Of a DNA stretch of 64,000 nt, positions 1 to 8,037 are shown piece after piece. A program made the position numbers and the translations under genes. Origin of the DNA: Streptomyces umbrinus (GTDB taxonomy: Bacteria > Actinomycetota > Actinomycetes > Streptomycetales > Streptomycetaceae); the NCBI RefSeq assembly GCF_030817415.1, contig NZ_JAUSZI010000002.1, positions 7,750,001 through 7,814,000 of the forward strand, given 5' to 3'. Below the pieces are notes generated by a model that had not been told where the DNA came from, did no database searches, and was given only the letters and a program-made list of their open reading frames with translations. Within the stretch, counting starts at the first letter, position 1; every line of letters starts with the position of its first letter.

Positions 1-439
1 CCCGATGCACGCCAAGACGGGTACGGCCGAGGTCTACGGCAAGCAGACGACCTCGTGGTTCACGACGTACACCAAGGACTACTCGGTCGTCATGACCATC
101 TCCCAGGGTGGTACGGGTTCCGGCGCCTCGGGTCCCGCCGTGCGCAACATCTACAACGCGCTGTACGGCGTCTCCGAGGACGGCGCGATCGACAAGAAGA
201 AGGCCCTGCTCTACGACCCGCAGAAGAGCCTTCCGAAGATCGAGGCCGACGGTTCGATCGACTCCCCGAAGGTCGAGAAGTACCCGGCCAAGAAGGAGCA
301 GGCCTCCGAGGAGGGGCAGCAGCAGCCGGTGAACGGTGACGACCCGGCCGCCACCGTGCCCGACCCCAACACCGGCAACAACCGCGACACCCGAAGGCGC
401 TCGGCCCGCCCGAAGAAGAGGCGGAGGACCCTCACATGA
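1..439 (+). CDS. mrdA: Penicillin-binding protein 2 (C-terminal part)
   Basis: Partial gene that enters the window from the left; reading frame is open from base 2 and stops at 439. It encodes the end of a class B penicillin-binding protein, the transpeptidase that cross-links peptidoglycan during elongation outside the membrane. The visible HAKTGTAEVYG carries the KTG motif of the transpeptidase active site, followed by the usual SWFTTY strand. The last ~50 residues are a charged, proline-rich tail typical of Streptomyces homologues and not part of the catalytic fold. The stop overlaps the ATG of rodA (ATGA), so the two are translationally coupled, as in the mreBCD-PBP2-rodA cluster of actinomycetes. 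The serine nucleophile motif SxxK and the SxN motif lie outside the window. Confidence 0.93.
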   Translation, partial: PMHAKTGTAEVYGKQTTSWFTTYTKDYSVVMTISQGGTGSGASGPAVRNIYNALYGVSEDGAIDKKKALLYDPQKSLPKIEADGSIDSPKVEKYPAKKEQASEEGQQQPVNGDDPAATVPDPNTGNNRDTRRRSARPKKRRRTLT

Positions 440-1635
440 CCGGCTCGAACGGGTTCTCCGTCTCCGGATACGGGCCCGAACGCTCCAGCCTGTCGCGGCT
501 GTTCGCCCGCGACTCGCTGGCCCGCAGGCTCGACTGGCCGATACTGTTCTCGGCCATCGCGCTCTCCCTGATCGGCGCGGCCCTCGTCTACTCGGCGACC
601 CGCAACCGCACCGAGCTCAACCAGGGCGACCCGTACTACTTCCTGTTCCGGCATCTGCTCAACACGGGCATCGGCTTCGCCCTGATGATCGGCACGGTCT
701 GGCTCGGCCACCGCACCCTGCGCACGGCCGTACCGATCCTGTACGGGATCTCCGTCTTCCTGATCCTCCTTGTGCTGACCCCGCTCGGCGCGACCATCAA
801 CGGCGCGCACGCGTGGATCGTCATCGGCGGCGGCTTCTCGCTCCAGCCCTCCGAGTTCGTGAAGATCACGATCATCCTGGGCATGGCGATGCTGCTCGCG
901 GCCCGGGTCGACGCCGGCGACAAGCCCTACCCCGACCACCGCACGGTCCTTCAGGCGCTCGGCCTGGCCGCCGTACCGATACTGATCGTCCTGCTCATGC
1001 CCGACCTCGGCTCGGTCATGGTCATGGTGATCGTGGTGCTCGGCGTGCTGCTCGCCTCCGGCGCCTCCAACCGCTGGGTCTTCGGGCTGCTCGGCGCCGG
1101 TGCCCTCGGCGCGATCGCGGTCTGGCAGCTCAAGATCCTCGACGAGTACCAGATCAACCGCTTCGCGGCCTTCGCCAACCCCGAGCTCGACCCGGCGGGC
1201 GTCGGCTACAACACCAACCAGGCGCGTATCGCGATCGGCTCCGGCGGTCTCTTCGGCACCGGCCTCGGCAAGGGTTCGCAGACCACCGGCCAGTTCGTGC
1301 CCGAGCAGCAGACGGACTTCGTCTTCACGGTCGCGGGCGAGGAACTCGGCTTCGTCGGCGCCGGACTGATCCTGGTCCTGCTGGGCATCGTGCTGTGGCG
1401 GGCCTGCCGCATCGCCCGCGAGACGACCGAGCTGTACGGCACGATCGTCGCCGCCGGGATCATCGCCTGGTTCGCCTTCCAGTCCTTCGAGAACGTCGGC
1501 ATGACCCTCGGCATCATGCCGGTGGCCGGTCTACCACTGCCTTTCGTGTCGTACGGAGGCTCGTCGATGTTCGCCGTCTGGGTGGCCGTGGGGCTGTTGC
1601 AGTCCATCCGGGTGCAGCGCCCGATGTCGGCGTAG
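436..1635 (+). CDS. rodA: Rod-shape-determining glycosyltransferase RodA/FtsW family
   Basis: A 399-residue polytopic membrane protein of the SEDS family, which polymerises lipid II into glycan strands in partnership with a class B PBP. Visible hallmarks are about ten hydrophobic helices, the extracellular stretch around QPSEFVKI, and the C-terminal LPFVSYGGSSM signature shared by FtsW, RodA and SpoVE. The start ATG overlaps the PBP2 stop by four bases, indicating coupled synthesis of the polymerase and its transpeptidase. The length matches the family. A strong hairpin follows 16 bases after the stop. Whether it serves growth or sporulation cannot be read from sequence; in Streptomyces this locus is linked to spore wall synthesis. 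Confidence 0.95.
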   Translation: MTGSNGFSVSGYGPERSSLSRLFARDSLARRLDWPILFSAIALSLIGAALVYSATRNRTELNQGDPYYFLFRHLLNTGIGFALMIGTVWLGHRTLRTAVPILYGISVFLILLVLTPLGATINGAHAWIVIGGGFSLQPSEFVKITIILGMAMLLAARVDAGDKPYPDHRTVLQALGLAAVPILIVLLMPDLGSVMVMVIVVLGVLLASGASNRWVFGLLGAGALGAIAVWQLKILDEYQINRFAAFANPELDPAGVGYNTNQARIAIGSGGLFGTGLGKGSQTTGQFVPEQQTDFVFTVAGEELGFVGAGLILVLLGIVLWRACRIARETTELYGTIVAAGIIAWFAFQSFENVGMTLGIMPVAGLPLPFVSYGGSSMFAVWVAVGLLQSIRVQRPMSA

Positions 1636-1651
1636 AGCAACCGAAGATGTG

Positions 1652-1701
1652 GCAGCCCCCGACCGAAGCCGGACAAGGGCCTGGCTCCGGTCGGGGGCTG
1701 C
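1652..1701 (+). terminator. Terminator after rodA
   Basis: A 13-bp perfect stem (GCAGCCCCCGACC paired with GGTCGGGGGCTGC), extendable with one mismatch, sits just downstream of the rodA stop. There is no T-run, as is usual for terminators in high-GC actinomycetes. It likely ends the mre-PBP2-rodA transcript. Confidence 0.75.
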
Positions 1702-1721
1702 CCAGAGAGCGGAATCGCGAC

Positions 1722-1727
1722 TAGATT
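1722..1727 (+). promoter_or_regulatory. Possible -10 box upstream of the CYTH/CHAD gene
   Basis: TAGATT lies downstream of the rodA terminator in a 190-bp gap before the CYTH/CHAD gene. It is six bases ahead of a GTG, the same layout as other leaderless-looking promoters in this window, but the short frame beginning there overlaps the real gene and is probably not coding. If used, it gives a ~160-nt leader for the CYTH/CHAD gene. No good -35 box is seen. Confidence 0.35.
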
Positions 1728-1893
1728 CGGTTCGTGACTCCGCCTCCCCGCGAGCGGGGCGGCTTCTCACTCGGCTCGGCTGAGCCTCGTGACGGTCAAG
1801 CCCTGACCGCTGCTCGAAGGCAGGTGCTCGACGTAGAACGTCCCAGCGTTGTCGCTGCGACCGAAGCCGACGGTTCACTCGAAAGAAGGTCCG

Positions 1894-3408
1894 ATGGCGG
1901 AGACAAAGCGGGAGATCGAGCGTAAATACGAAGCCGATGAGAGCGCCGGACTGTCGGATCTGCCGGACCTGACAAGGGTCTCCGGCGTCTCGGCCGTCAT
2001 CGACAAGGGCGTCGCCGAACTCGACGCGACCTACTACGACACGCCCGATCAACGGCTCGCCGCCGCGTCGCTCACCCTGCGCCGCCGCACCGGAGGCGAC
2101 GACGCGGGCTGGCACCTGAAACTGCCGGTCTCCGAGGGCGTACGGGACGAGATCCACGCCCCGCTCTCCGACACCGTGCCCCGGACGCTCAGCGGACTCG
2201 TCCGCTCCCGGGTGCGCGACGCCGAACTGGTCCCCGTCGTACGGCTGCAGTCGGCCCGTGACATCCGCCATCTCGTCGATGCCTCGGGGGGCCTGCTCGC
2301 CGAGGTCAGCGTCGACCGCGTGCACGCCGAGCGGCTCAGCGGCGGCGACGGCACCGCCGAATGGACCGAGATCGAGGTCGAGCTGGCCGACGACGGCGAC
2401 CCCGCCTTCCTCGACAAGGTCGAGAAGAAACTCCGCAAGGCCGGCGTCTCCCGCTCCAAGTCGGCGTCCAAGCTGGCCAGGGCCCTCGGGGAGACGGGCC
2501 AGGCACCCCGTAAGCAGGCCGTCGTGGAGGCGGCTCCGGTCACCTCCGGCGACCACGTCCTCGCGTACGTCCGGGTCCAGCGCGACGCGATCATCGAGCT
2601 CGACCCCGCCGTCCGACGTGACCTGTACGACTCCGTGCACAGCATGCGCGTCGCCACCCGCCGGATGCGCAGCGCCTTCCGCTCGTACGGGAAGGTCCTG
2701 GACCGGGCCGTCACCGACCCGATCGGCGACGAGCTGAAGTGGCTGGCCGGGGAACTGGGCGTCGACCGCGACCAGGAGGTCCTGACCGACCGGCTGAACG
2801 CGGCCCTCGACGCACTCCCGCGCGCCCAGCTCACCGGGCCCGTCCGCACCCGGATCCGCACCTGGTCGCACGCCCGCCGCTCCGGCTCCCGGCGCCGGCT
2901 GATAGCGGTCCTCGACGGCAGGCGGTACCTGGACCTGCTCACCGCCCTCGACACACTCCTCGCCACCCCGCCGCTGCGGGGGGCCGCCTCGGGCGACCCG
3001 GAGAAGGTGATCTCCAAGGCCGTACGCAAGGACTTCGACAAGCTGTCCGGCCTGGTCTCGGAGGCCATCGAGCTGCCGCCAGGTCCTGACCGCGACCTCG
3101 CGATCCACGAGGCCCGCAAGAAGGCCAAGCGCACCCGGTACTCGGCGGAGGCGGCCACCCCCGCCCTCGGCAAACCCGCGAAGAGCCTGTCGAGCGCCAT
3201 GAAGTCCCTGCAGAGCCTGCTCGGCGAGCACCAGGACAGCGTCATGGCCCGTGAGGCACTGCGCGATGTCGCGACCCAGGCGCACGCGGCGGGGGAGAAC
3301 GCCTTCACGTACGGGGTGCTGTACGGGCGTGAGGAGCGGGCGGCGGAGCGCGTCGAGACCGAGCTGCCGGGGGCGTGGGAGACGATCAGGAGTGGGGTGC
3401 TCCGCTGA
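1894..3408 (+). CDS. CYTH and CHAD domain-containing protein
   Basis: A 504-residue cytosolic protein. The N-terminus carries the ExExK signature of the CYTH fold (EIERKYE), a tunnel-shaped domain that binds triphosphates and divalent metal in adenylate cyclase CyaB, thiamine triphosphatase and tripolyphosphatases. From about residue 230 onward comes a CHAD domain, recognisable by the histidine/arginine-rich HSMRVATRRMRSAFRSY near residue 249 and by H/R/K-rich helices to the end; CHAD domains bind inorganic polyphosphate. The ATG at 1894 is chosen because AGAAGG lies seven bases upstream and because it places the ExExK motif at the extreme N-terminus. CYTH-CHAD fusions are common in actinomycetes. 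Activity on tripolyphosphate or binding to polyphosphate granules is inference from the family. Confidence 0.9.
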   Translation: MAETKREIERKYEADESAGLSDLPDLTRVSGVSAVIDKGVAELDATYYDTPDQRLAAASLTLRRRTGGDDAGWHLKLPVSEGVRDEIHAPLSDTVPRTLSGLVRSRVRDAELVPVVRLQSARDIRHLVDASGGLLAEVSVDRVHAERLSGGDGTAEWTEIEVELADDGDPAFLDKVEKKLRKAGVSRSKSASKLARALGETGQAPRKQAVVEAAPVTSGDHVLAYVRVQRDAIIELDPAVRRDLYDSVHSMRVATRRMRSAFRSYGKVLDRAVTDPIGDELKWLAGELGVDRDQEVLTDRLNAALDALPRAQLTGPVRTRIRTWSHARRSGSRRRLIAVLDGRRYLDLLTALDTLLATPPLRGAASGDPEKVISKAVRKDFDKLSGLVSEAIELPPGPDRDLAIHEARKKAKRTRYSAEAATPALGKPAKSLSSAMKSLQSLLGEHQDSVMAREALRDVATQAHAAGENAFTYGVLYGREERAAERVETELPGAWETIRSGVLR

Positions 3409-3537
3409 CCCGGACGGCCGTTCCTGGCGACCGACCCGGACTCGAACGAGATCGTTACGGCGGACGAGGGGTGGCTCCGCGCACGTTACGCTGGATGGTC
3501 ACCCCTGTCGGATCTCACCCCACCAAAGGTTTGCGAG

Positions 3538-5499
3538 ATGTCTGCCGAAGTCGCTGCATCGGTGTTCCCGCAGCTCGAAGCTCTGCTCCCGCATGTGCAG
3601 AAGCCGATCCAGTACGTCGGCGGAGAGCTCAACTCCACGGTCAAGCCCTGGGAGACCACTGACGTCCGCTGGGCACTCATGTACCCGGACGCCTACGAGG
3701 TCGGACTTCCCAACCAGGGTGTCATGATCCTTTACGAGGTCCTGAACGAGCGTGAGGGCGTCCTCGCCGAGCGCACGTACAGCGTGTGGCCGGACCTGGA
3801 GGAGCTGATGCGCGAGCACCGGGTCCCGCAGTTCACGGTGGACAGCCACCGCCCGGTGAAGGCCTTCGACGTGTTCGGCCTGTCCTTCTCCACGGAGCTG
3901 GGCTACACGAACATGCTGACCGCGCTGGACCTGGCGGGCATCCCGCTGGAGTCCAAGGACCGGACGCTCGACGACCCGATCGTGCTGGCCGGCGGCCACG
4001 CGGCCTTCAACCCCGAGCCGATCGCCGACTTCGTCGACGCCGTGATCATCGGTGACGGCGAGCAGGCCGTGCTCGACATGACCGACATCATCCGCGCCTG
4101 GAAGGCGGAGGGGCAGCCGGGCGGCCGCGAGGAGGTCCTGTTCCGCCTCGCGAAGACGGGCAGCGTCTACATCCCGGCGTTCTACGACGTCGAGTACCTC
4201 GCCGACGGCCGGATCGCCCGCGTGGTCCCGAACAAGTCGGGCGTCCCGTGGCGGGTGTCGAAGCACACGGTCATGGACCTGGACGAGTGGCCGTACCCGA
4301 AGCAGCCCCTCGTCCCGCTGGCCGAGACGGTCCACGAGCGCATGTCGGTGGAGATCTTCCGCGGCTGCACGCGCGGCTGCCGCTTCTGCCAGGCGGGCAT
4401 GATCACCCGCCCGGTGCGCGAGCGCTCCATCACGGGCATCGGCGACATGGTGGAGAAGGGCCTGAAGGCGACGGGCTTCGAGGAGGTGGGCCTGCTGTCG
4501 TTGTCGTCGGCCGACCACTCGGAGATCGGTGACATCGCGAAGGGCCTGGCGGACCGGTACGAGGAGGACAAGATCGGTCTGTCGCTCCCGTCCACCCGCG
4601 TCGACGCGTTCAACGTGGACCTGGCGAACGAGCTGACGAGGAACGGCCGGCGCTCGGGCCTGACGTTCGCGCCCGAGGGCGGCTCGGAGCGCATGCGCAA
4701 GGTCATCAACAAGATGGTCTCGGAAGAGGACCTGATCCGCACGGTCTCCACCGCCTACGGCAACGGCTGGCGCCAGGTGAAGCTGTACTTCATGTGCGGC
4801 CTGCCGACGGAGACGGACGAGGACGTCCTCCAGATCGCGGACATGGCGATGAACGTGATCGCCGAGGGCCGCAAGGTCTCCGGCCAGAACGACATTCGCT
4901 GCACGGTGTCGATCGGCGGCTTCGTGCCCAAGCCGCACACTCCCTTCCAGTGGGCGCCGCAGCTGTCGGCGGAGGAGACGGACGTACGTCTCGGAAAGCT
5001 CCGCGACAAGATCCGCGGGGACAAGAAGTACGGCCGCTCCATCGGCTTCCGCTACCACGACGGCAAGCCCGGCATCGTCGAGGGCCTGCTCTCCCGCGGC
5101 GACCGCCGCATCGGGTCCGTCATCCGCGCGGTCTACGAGGACGGCGGCCGCTTCGACGGCTGGCGCGAGCACTTCTCGTACGACCGCTGGATGCAGTGCG
5201 CCGAGAAGACGCTCCCCGCCTTCGGCGTCGACGTCGACTGGTACACCACGCGCGAGCGCACCTACGAAGAGGTCCTCCCCTGGGATCACCTTGACTCCGG
5301 CCTCGACAAGGACTGGCTCTGGGAGGACTGGCAGGACTCCCTCGACGAGACAGAGGTCGAGGACTGCCGGTGGACGCCCTGCTTCGACTGCGGGGTGTGC
5401 CCGCAGCTCGACCTCGACATCCAGATCGGCCCGACGGGCAAGAAGTTGCTGCCGCTGACGGTCAAGAAGGATGCTGCGGCCAGCGGTCACGAGCACTGA
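3538..5499 (+). CDS. TIGR03960-type B12-binding/radical SAM protein
   Basis: A 653-residue protein. The N-terminal ~240 residues resemble a cobalamin-binding region. The radical SAM centre follows, with C277, C281 and C284 in the CxxxCxxC arrangement (RGCTRGCRFCQAG) that ligates the [4Fe-4S] cluster and cleaves S-adenosylmethionine. Near the C-terminus two further CxxC-like cysteine pairs occur (PCFDCGVCPQ). The family is normally adjacent to a TIGR03936 protein; in this window that partner begins 7.4 kb downstream (12884/12926), so the pair is split by an insert. Its substrate is unknown to me. The 3' end of this gene is duplicated in degenerate form at 7785-7885. Confidence 0.9.
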   Translation: MSAEVAASVFPQLEALLPHVQKPIQYVGGELNSTVKPWETTDVRWALMYPDAYEVGLPNQGVMILYEVLNEREGVLAERTYSVWPDLEELMREHRVPQFTVDSHRPVKAFDVFGLSFSTELGYTNMLTALDLAGIPLESKDRTLDDPIVLAGGHAAFNPEPIADFVDAVIIGDGEQAVLDMTDIIRAWKAEGQPGGREEVLFRLAKTGSVYIPAFYDVEYLADGRIARVVPNKSGVPWRVSKHTVMDLDEWPYPKQPLVPLAETVHERMSVEIFRGCTRGCRFCQAGMITRPVRERSITGIGDMVEKGLKATGFEEVGLLSLSSADHSEIGDIAKGLADRYEEDKIGLSLPSTRVDAFNVDLANELTRNGRRSGLTFAPEGGSERMRKVINKMVSEEDLIRTVSTAYGNGWRQVKLYFMCGLPTETDEDVLQIADMAMNVIAEGRKVSGQNDIRCTVSIGGFVPKPHTPFQWAPQLSAEETDVRLGKLRDKIRGDKKYGRSIGFRYHDGKPGIVEGLLSRGDRRIGSVIRAVYEDGGRFDGWREHFSYDRWMQCAEKTLPAFGVDVDWYTTRERTYEEVLPWDHLDSGLDKDWLWEDWQDSLDETEVEDCRWTPCFDCGVCPQLDLDIQIGPTGKKLLPLTVKKDAAASGHEH

Positions 5500-5500
5500 G

Positions 5501-5689
5501 GTGAGCGATGCGTTCCGGCGCATCGCCGATGCTCTGGCGGGTGCCAGCGAGGATGAGGCAGCTGCCATGCTGAACGCCCTTGGCGGCGCAGAGGGCAGGC
5601 CGCAGGAGTCTGTGGGGGATGCGCCGAGGACGCCGCTGCCGCCGCCTGGAGGCCCTTCGACGGTCCACTCCGAGGTGGAATGGGTCTGA
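5501..5689 (+). CDS. Small hypothetical protein
   Basis: A 62-residue frame beginning with GTG one base after the radical SAM stop, with GAG directly before it. The first half is acidic and helical in character (ALAGASEDEAAAMLNAL), the second is proline-rich. I do not recognise it. It lies exactly at the junction where the native gene order is interrupted, so it may be a genuine short gene coupled to the radical SAM gene or read-through sequence brought in by the insert. Confidence 0.4.
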   Translation: MSDAFRRIADALAGASEDEAAAMLNALGGAEGRPQESVGDAPRTPLPPPGGPSTVHSEVEWV

Positions 5690-5730
5690 GCCTGCTGCGT
5701 AGGCAGCAAGTGGGTATGTGTGCACTCATG

Positions 5731-5754
5731 AGCCCCTTCCGGTTGGGAGGGGCT
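5731..5754. terminator. Hairpin after radical SAM/small ORF
   Basis: AGCCCCTTCC and GGGAGGGGCT form a ten-base stem with one G-T pair and a four-base loop. It lies 40 bases after the small ORF and could end transcription from the radical SAM gene. Confidence 0.5.
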
Positions 5755-5841
5755 TCGGAGCTCTCCGCGGATCACTGGGCGGCTGACTCGATCCCGAGGC
5801 CTGCTCACACGGGTGGAACTGCTGCCTGCGACGATTCGCCT

Positions 5842-6192
5842 GTGAGCTATGACCTTGCTGTGTGGGACGGCAAACGTCCACTCGACAACCACCAAGCGGG
5901 CTCGGTCTACGACGAGCTGTACGAGCGGTATCTGGAGCCGGAGGACGGGGTCATGCCCCCGGCACCCCGGATCGTGGCCTACGTCGAAGCGCTCGTAAAG
6001 CAGTACCCGGACGATGTTGACCGCGGTGCCGTATGGGCGTCGTCACCGGTCATTGACGAGGCGTCGGGCCCGATCGTGTACCTACTTATGTCCTACGGCA
6101 AGGCTGAGGAAGCGTCCCAGTACGCCGCGTCGCTGGCTCGCGACCTCGGTCTCGTCTGCTTCGATCCGCAAGGAGAATGCCTCCGGCCTTGA
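5842..6192 (+). CDS. Conserved hypothetical protein
   Basis: A 116-residue cytosolic protein. The frame is open further upstream, but the GTG at 5842 is favoured because the protein then begins VSYDLAVWDGKRP, which resembles a small Streptomyces family whose members start in the same way and end with a segment like the LARDLGLVCFDPQ seen here. There is no signal peptide or membrane helix. The function is unknown. It sits inside the segment bounded by the two copies of the radical SAM 3' end, next to a transposase remnant, so it is probably acquired. Confidence 0.6.
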   Translation: MSYDLAVWDGKRPLDNHQAGSVYDELYERYLEPEDGVMPPAPRIVAYVEALVKQYPDDVDRGAVWASSPVIDEASGPIVYLLMSYGKAEEASQYAASLARDLGLVCFDPQGECLRP

Positions 6193-6205
6193 ACGGGCAG
6201 TTCGT

Positions 6206-6319
6206 TCAGCGGGCGGACCAGAGGAAGATGTCTTCGTCGTGCAGGCCGGCGCGGTAGACCGTGGCCGTCTTCTCGTAGCGGGTGGCCAGACCGCGCCGTT
6301 GCTTGCCGTCGCAGCCTGA
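6206..6319 (-). pseudogene. Transposase C-terminal remnant (IS5/IS4-like)
   Basis: On the minus strand the frame ending at the TGA at 6208-6206 reads CDGKQRRGLATRYEKTATV and continues to IFLWSAR. The RxRGLATRYEKTA..YRA pattern is the end of DDE transposases common in Streptomyces (IS5-type). Only about 37 residues remain and no start or inverted repeat is evident, so it is a decayed fragment. Confidence 0.6.
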
Positions 6320-6555
6320 TTACACGTAACCCCAACCCCATCGATTGACAATTGCTCCCGGCGCGCTCGCCTACCTGACTCCGGCTCCTCCAACGCGGGA
6401 CGTAATCGCCTGCTTGGAATCGGCCACGCTCGCGTTCAGCGGCTTCAACCAGATCCAGCGCCCAGCCGTCGCCGATGGCGGCCACCTGGTGATTCACCCC
6501 GCAATTGGCTAGGTTGCCCCCACCTCGTCCGATTCTCACAGGGGGAGTGGCAGCC
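6320..6555. other. Gap before the C45 hydrolase gene
   Basis: About 235 bases without a convincing gene. They hold TTGACAATTGCTC at 6347-6359 (repeated at 7709-7721) and a TAGGTT -10-like box at 6510-6515 that could start the hydrolase transcript about 34 bases before its GTG. The minus strand stays open through part of it but shows no family I recognise. Confidence 0.4.
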
Positions 6556-7500
6556 GTGCGGCCAGAGCACAAGACCTTCCAGGCGATCGAAGTCGGCGAC
6601 GGGGGTGACGGGCGGTGGGCCGCCTACGCCCGGGTCCTGTGGCAGGAAATGGAGGGCCTGCTGACCGAGGAAGGCCAGACTCCGCAGGGCGCGGACCGTG
6701 TTCGGGCGCTGTTCCGTACGCACATGCCGGAACTGGTCCCGGTTCTGGACCGCCTGGCCGGCCAACTCGACCGGCCCGAGGCGGAAGCCTTCCTCACCCA
6801 CGCGGCACTGCGGCCGTTCTCCCAGGCATGCACCCAGATCGGCCAGAACGGCACTCTGCTGCGCAACTATGACCTACGGCCCGATCAGTGCGAGGGAACC
6901 ATCGTCTCCTCCTGCTTCCTGCGCCCCGTGATCGGGATGCAGGACATGCTGTGGGGCTTGCAGGACGGGATGAACGACGCCGGTCTCGCGGTCTCGCTCA
7001 CCTGGGGCGGACGTTCCGTCTACGGACGCGGCTTCGCCATTCTCATCGTGGTGCGCTACCTGCTGGAGACGTGCGACACCGTCGATGAGGCGGTCGGCAG
7101 GCTGCGGTCCCTGCCCGTCGCCGTCCCACAGAACCTCACCCTTGTCGATCCCACCAAGGCGGTGACAGTGTTCGTGGGGCCGGATATGTCACCGACGGTG
7201 GCGCCGGATGCCTGCGCCGCCAATCACCAGCACCTGCCGGTGACCGACGGGCAGGAGCGGGCCTTGCGGACGCAGGAGCGGCTGCGCGCCATTCGCGCCG
7301 CGGGTGCGGACGTGGCGGCGATGCTGAAGGCGCCGCTGTACCAATCCGTCGACGAGCAGGGGTCGAGAACGCTCTACACAGCCCACTACCGGCCCGTCGA
7401 GGGCCGTGTGACTTACTACTGGCCCGGTGAGTCCTGGCAACAGTCCTTCGGCGACTTCACACCCGGATCCCGCACCGTGACCTTGGGCCGGGCTAGCTGA
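6556..7500 (+). CDS. C45-type Ntn-hydrolase (acyltransferase/amidohydrolase family)
   Basis: A 314-residue protein resembling the C45 autoproteolytic acyltransferase/hydrolase family, related to acyl-CoA:6-aminopenicillanate acyltransferase and choloylglycine hydrolase. Cys92, within CTQIGQNGTLLRNYDL, is the candidate N-terminal nucleophile exposed by self-cleavage, and the arginine-asparagine-x-aspartate that follows is the typical companion motif. Members hydrolyse amide bonds of small molecules; the substrate here is unknown. The GTG at 6556 is chosen for the GGGGGAG eight bases upstream; an in-frame GTG at 6547 would overlap that site. Unlike bile salt hydrolases, the Cys lies about 90 residues in, so self-cleavage would release a propeptide of that size. 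It lies in the insert between the two radical SAM 3' ends. Confidence 0.75.
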   Translation: MRPEHKTFQAIEVGDGGDGRWAAYARVLWQEMEGLLTEEGQTPQGADRVRALFRTHMPELVPVLDRLAGQLDRPEAEAFLTHAALRPFSQACTQIGQNGTLLRNYDLRPDQCEGTIVSSCFLRPVIGMQDMLWGLQDGMNDAGLAVSLTWGGRSVYGRGFAILIVVRYLLETCDTVDEAVGRLRSLPVAVPQNLTLVDPTKAVTVFVGPDMSPTVAPDACAANHQHLPVTDGQERALRTQERLRAIRAAGADVAAMLKAPLYQSVDEQGSRTLYTAHYRPVEGRVTYYWPGESWQQSFGDFTPGSRTVTLGRAS

Positions 7501-7784
7501 GAGGCTTTCCGGACCCCGCTCACCCCTGCACGAAGATCTCGCAAGAACGTGATTTCACCCGCCGCCCACAGGCCCTCCCCGGCCGGCCCCGCCACGGCCG
7601 CACGATGAACCGGCAGCGGCTCGGCACCGCTCCACCGGTCGGACGAGCGCCCGGCCCGGTACACCCCGACAAGGCGTCTCTCGCTACGCGGTCACCAATC
7701 CACAGGTCTTGACAATTGCTCAGGCGATTGATGGGTACTGGCGCTTCCACAAAGCCTCCCCCACCAGTGGATTTCTCCAGCGCC
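7501..7784. other. Gene-free stretch after the hydrolase
   Basis: No reading frame here shows a recognisable protein. TTGACAATTGCTC at 7709-7721 repeats the 13-mer at 6347-6359. The degenerate radical SAM 3' end follows directly. Confidence 0.5.
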
Positions 7785-7885
7785 CTGCCCGCAGATGGAC
7801 ACCTCCATCCAGATCGCCAACGGGCAAGAAGCTGCTCCCACTGACGGTCAAGATGGACCCTGCGACGAGTGGGCACGTTCACTGA
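7785..7885 (+). pseudogene. Degenerate duplicate of the radical SAM gene 3' end
   Basis: Bases 7785-7885 align with 5399-5499. Shared blocks are TGCCCGCAG, ATCCAGATC, CGGGCAAGAAG and CTGACGGTCAAGA. After a two-base deletion the copy reads KKLLPLTVKMDPATSGHVH and stop, against KKLLPLTVKKDAAASGHEH and stop in the intact gene. Several differences are silent (TTG/CTG, CTG/CTC, CCG/CCA), so this copy descended from a functional, diverged gene end rather than being a fresh duplication. It has no promoter or start and is read as a remnant that marks an insertion boundary. Confidence 0.8.
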
Positions 7886-8037
7886 CGCGGGTGGGGTGTT
7901 GGGGCGCGTTGTAGACGCCCTGGGGCGGGGCCGGTGGCGAGGTGGAGTCGGCTGCCGTCGCCTGGGTGGCCGCGCTCGGTTCGCGCGGTGCCCTCTGGCT
8001 TCCTAGCGTGGCGTTATCCGCTACGGAGGAGGCAGAC

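Noticed and set aside
1734..1925. Possible leaderless 63-codon gene after the TAGATT box.
   Set aside because: It overlaps the CYTH/CHAD start in another frame and its sequence is arginine/glycine-rich without a recognisable pattern.
6093..6572. A 159-codon minus-strand frame across the gap before the hydrolase.
   Set aside because: The transposase remnant is in a different minus-strand frame that fits a known family end better; this longer frame has no recognisable motif.
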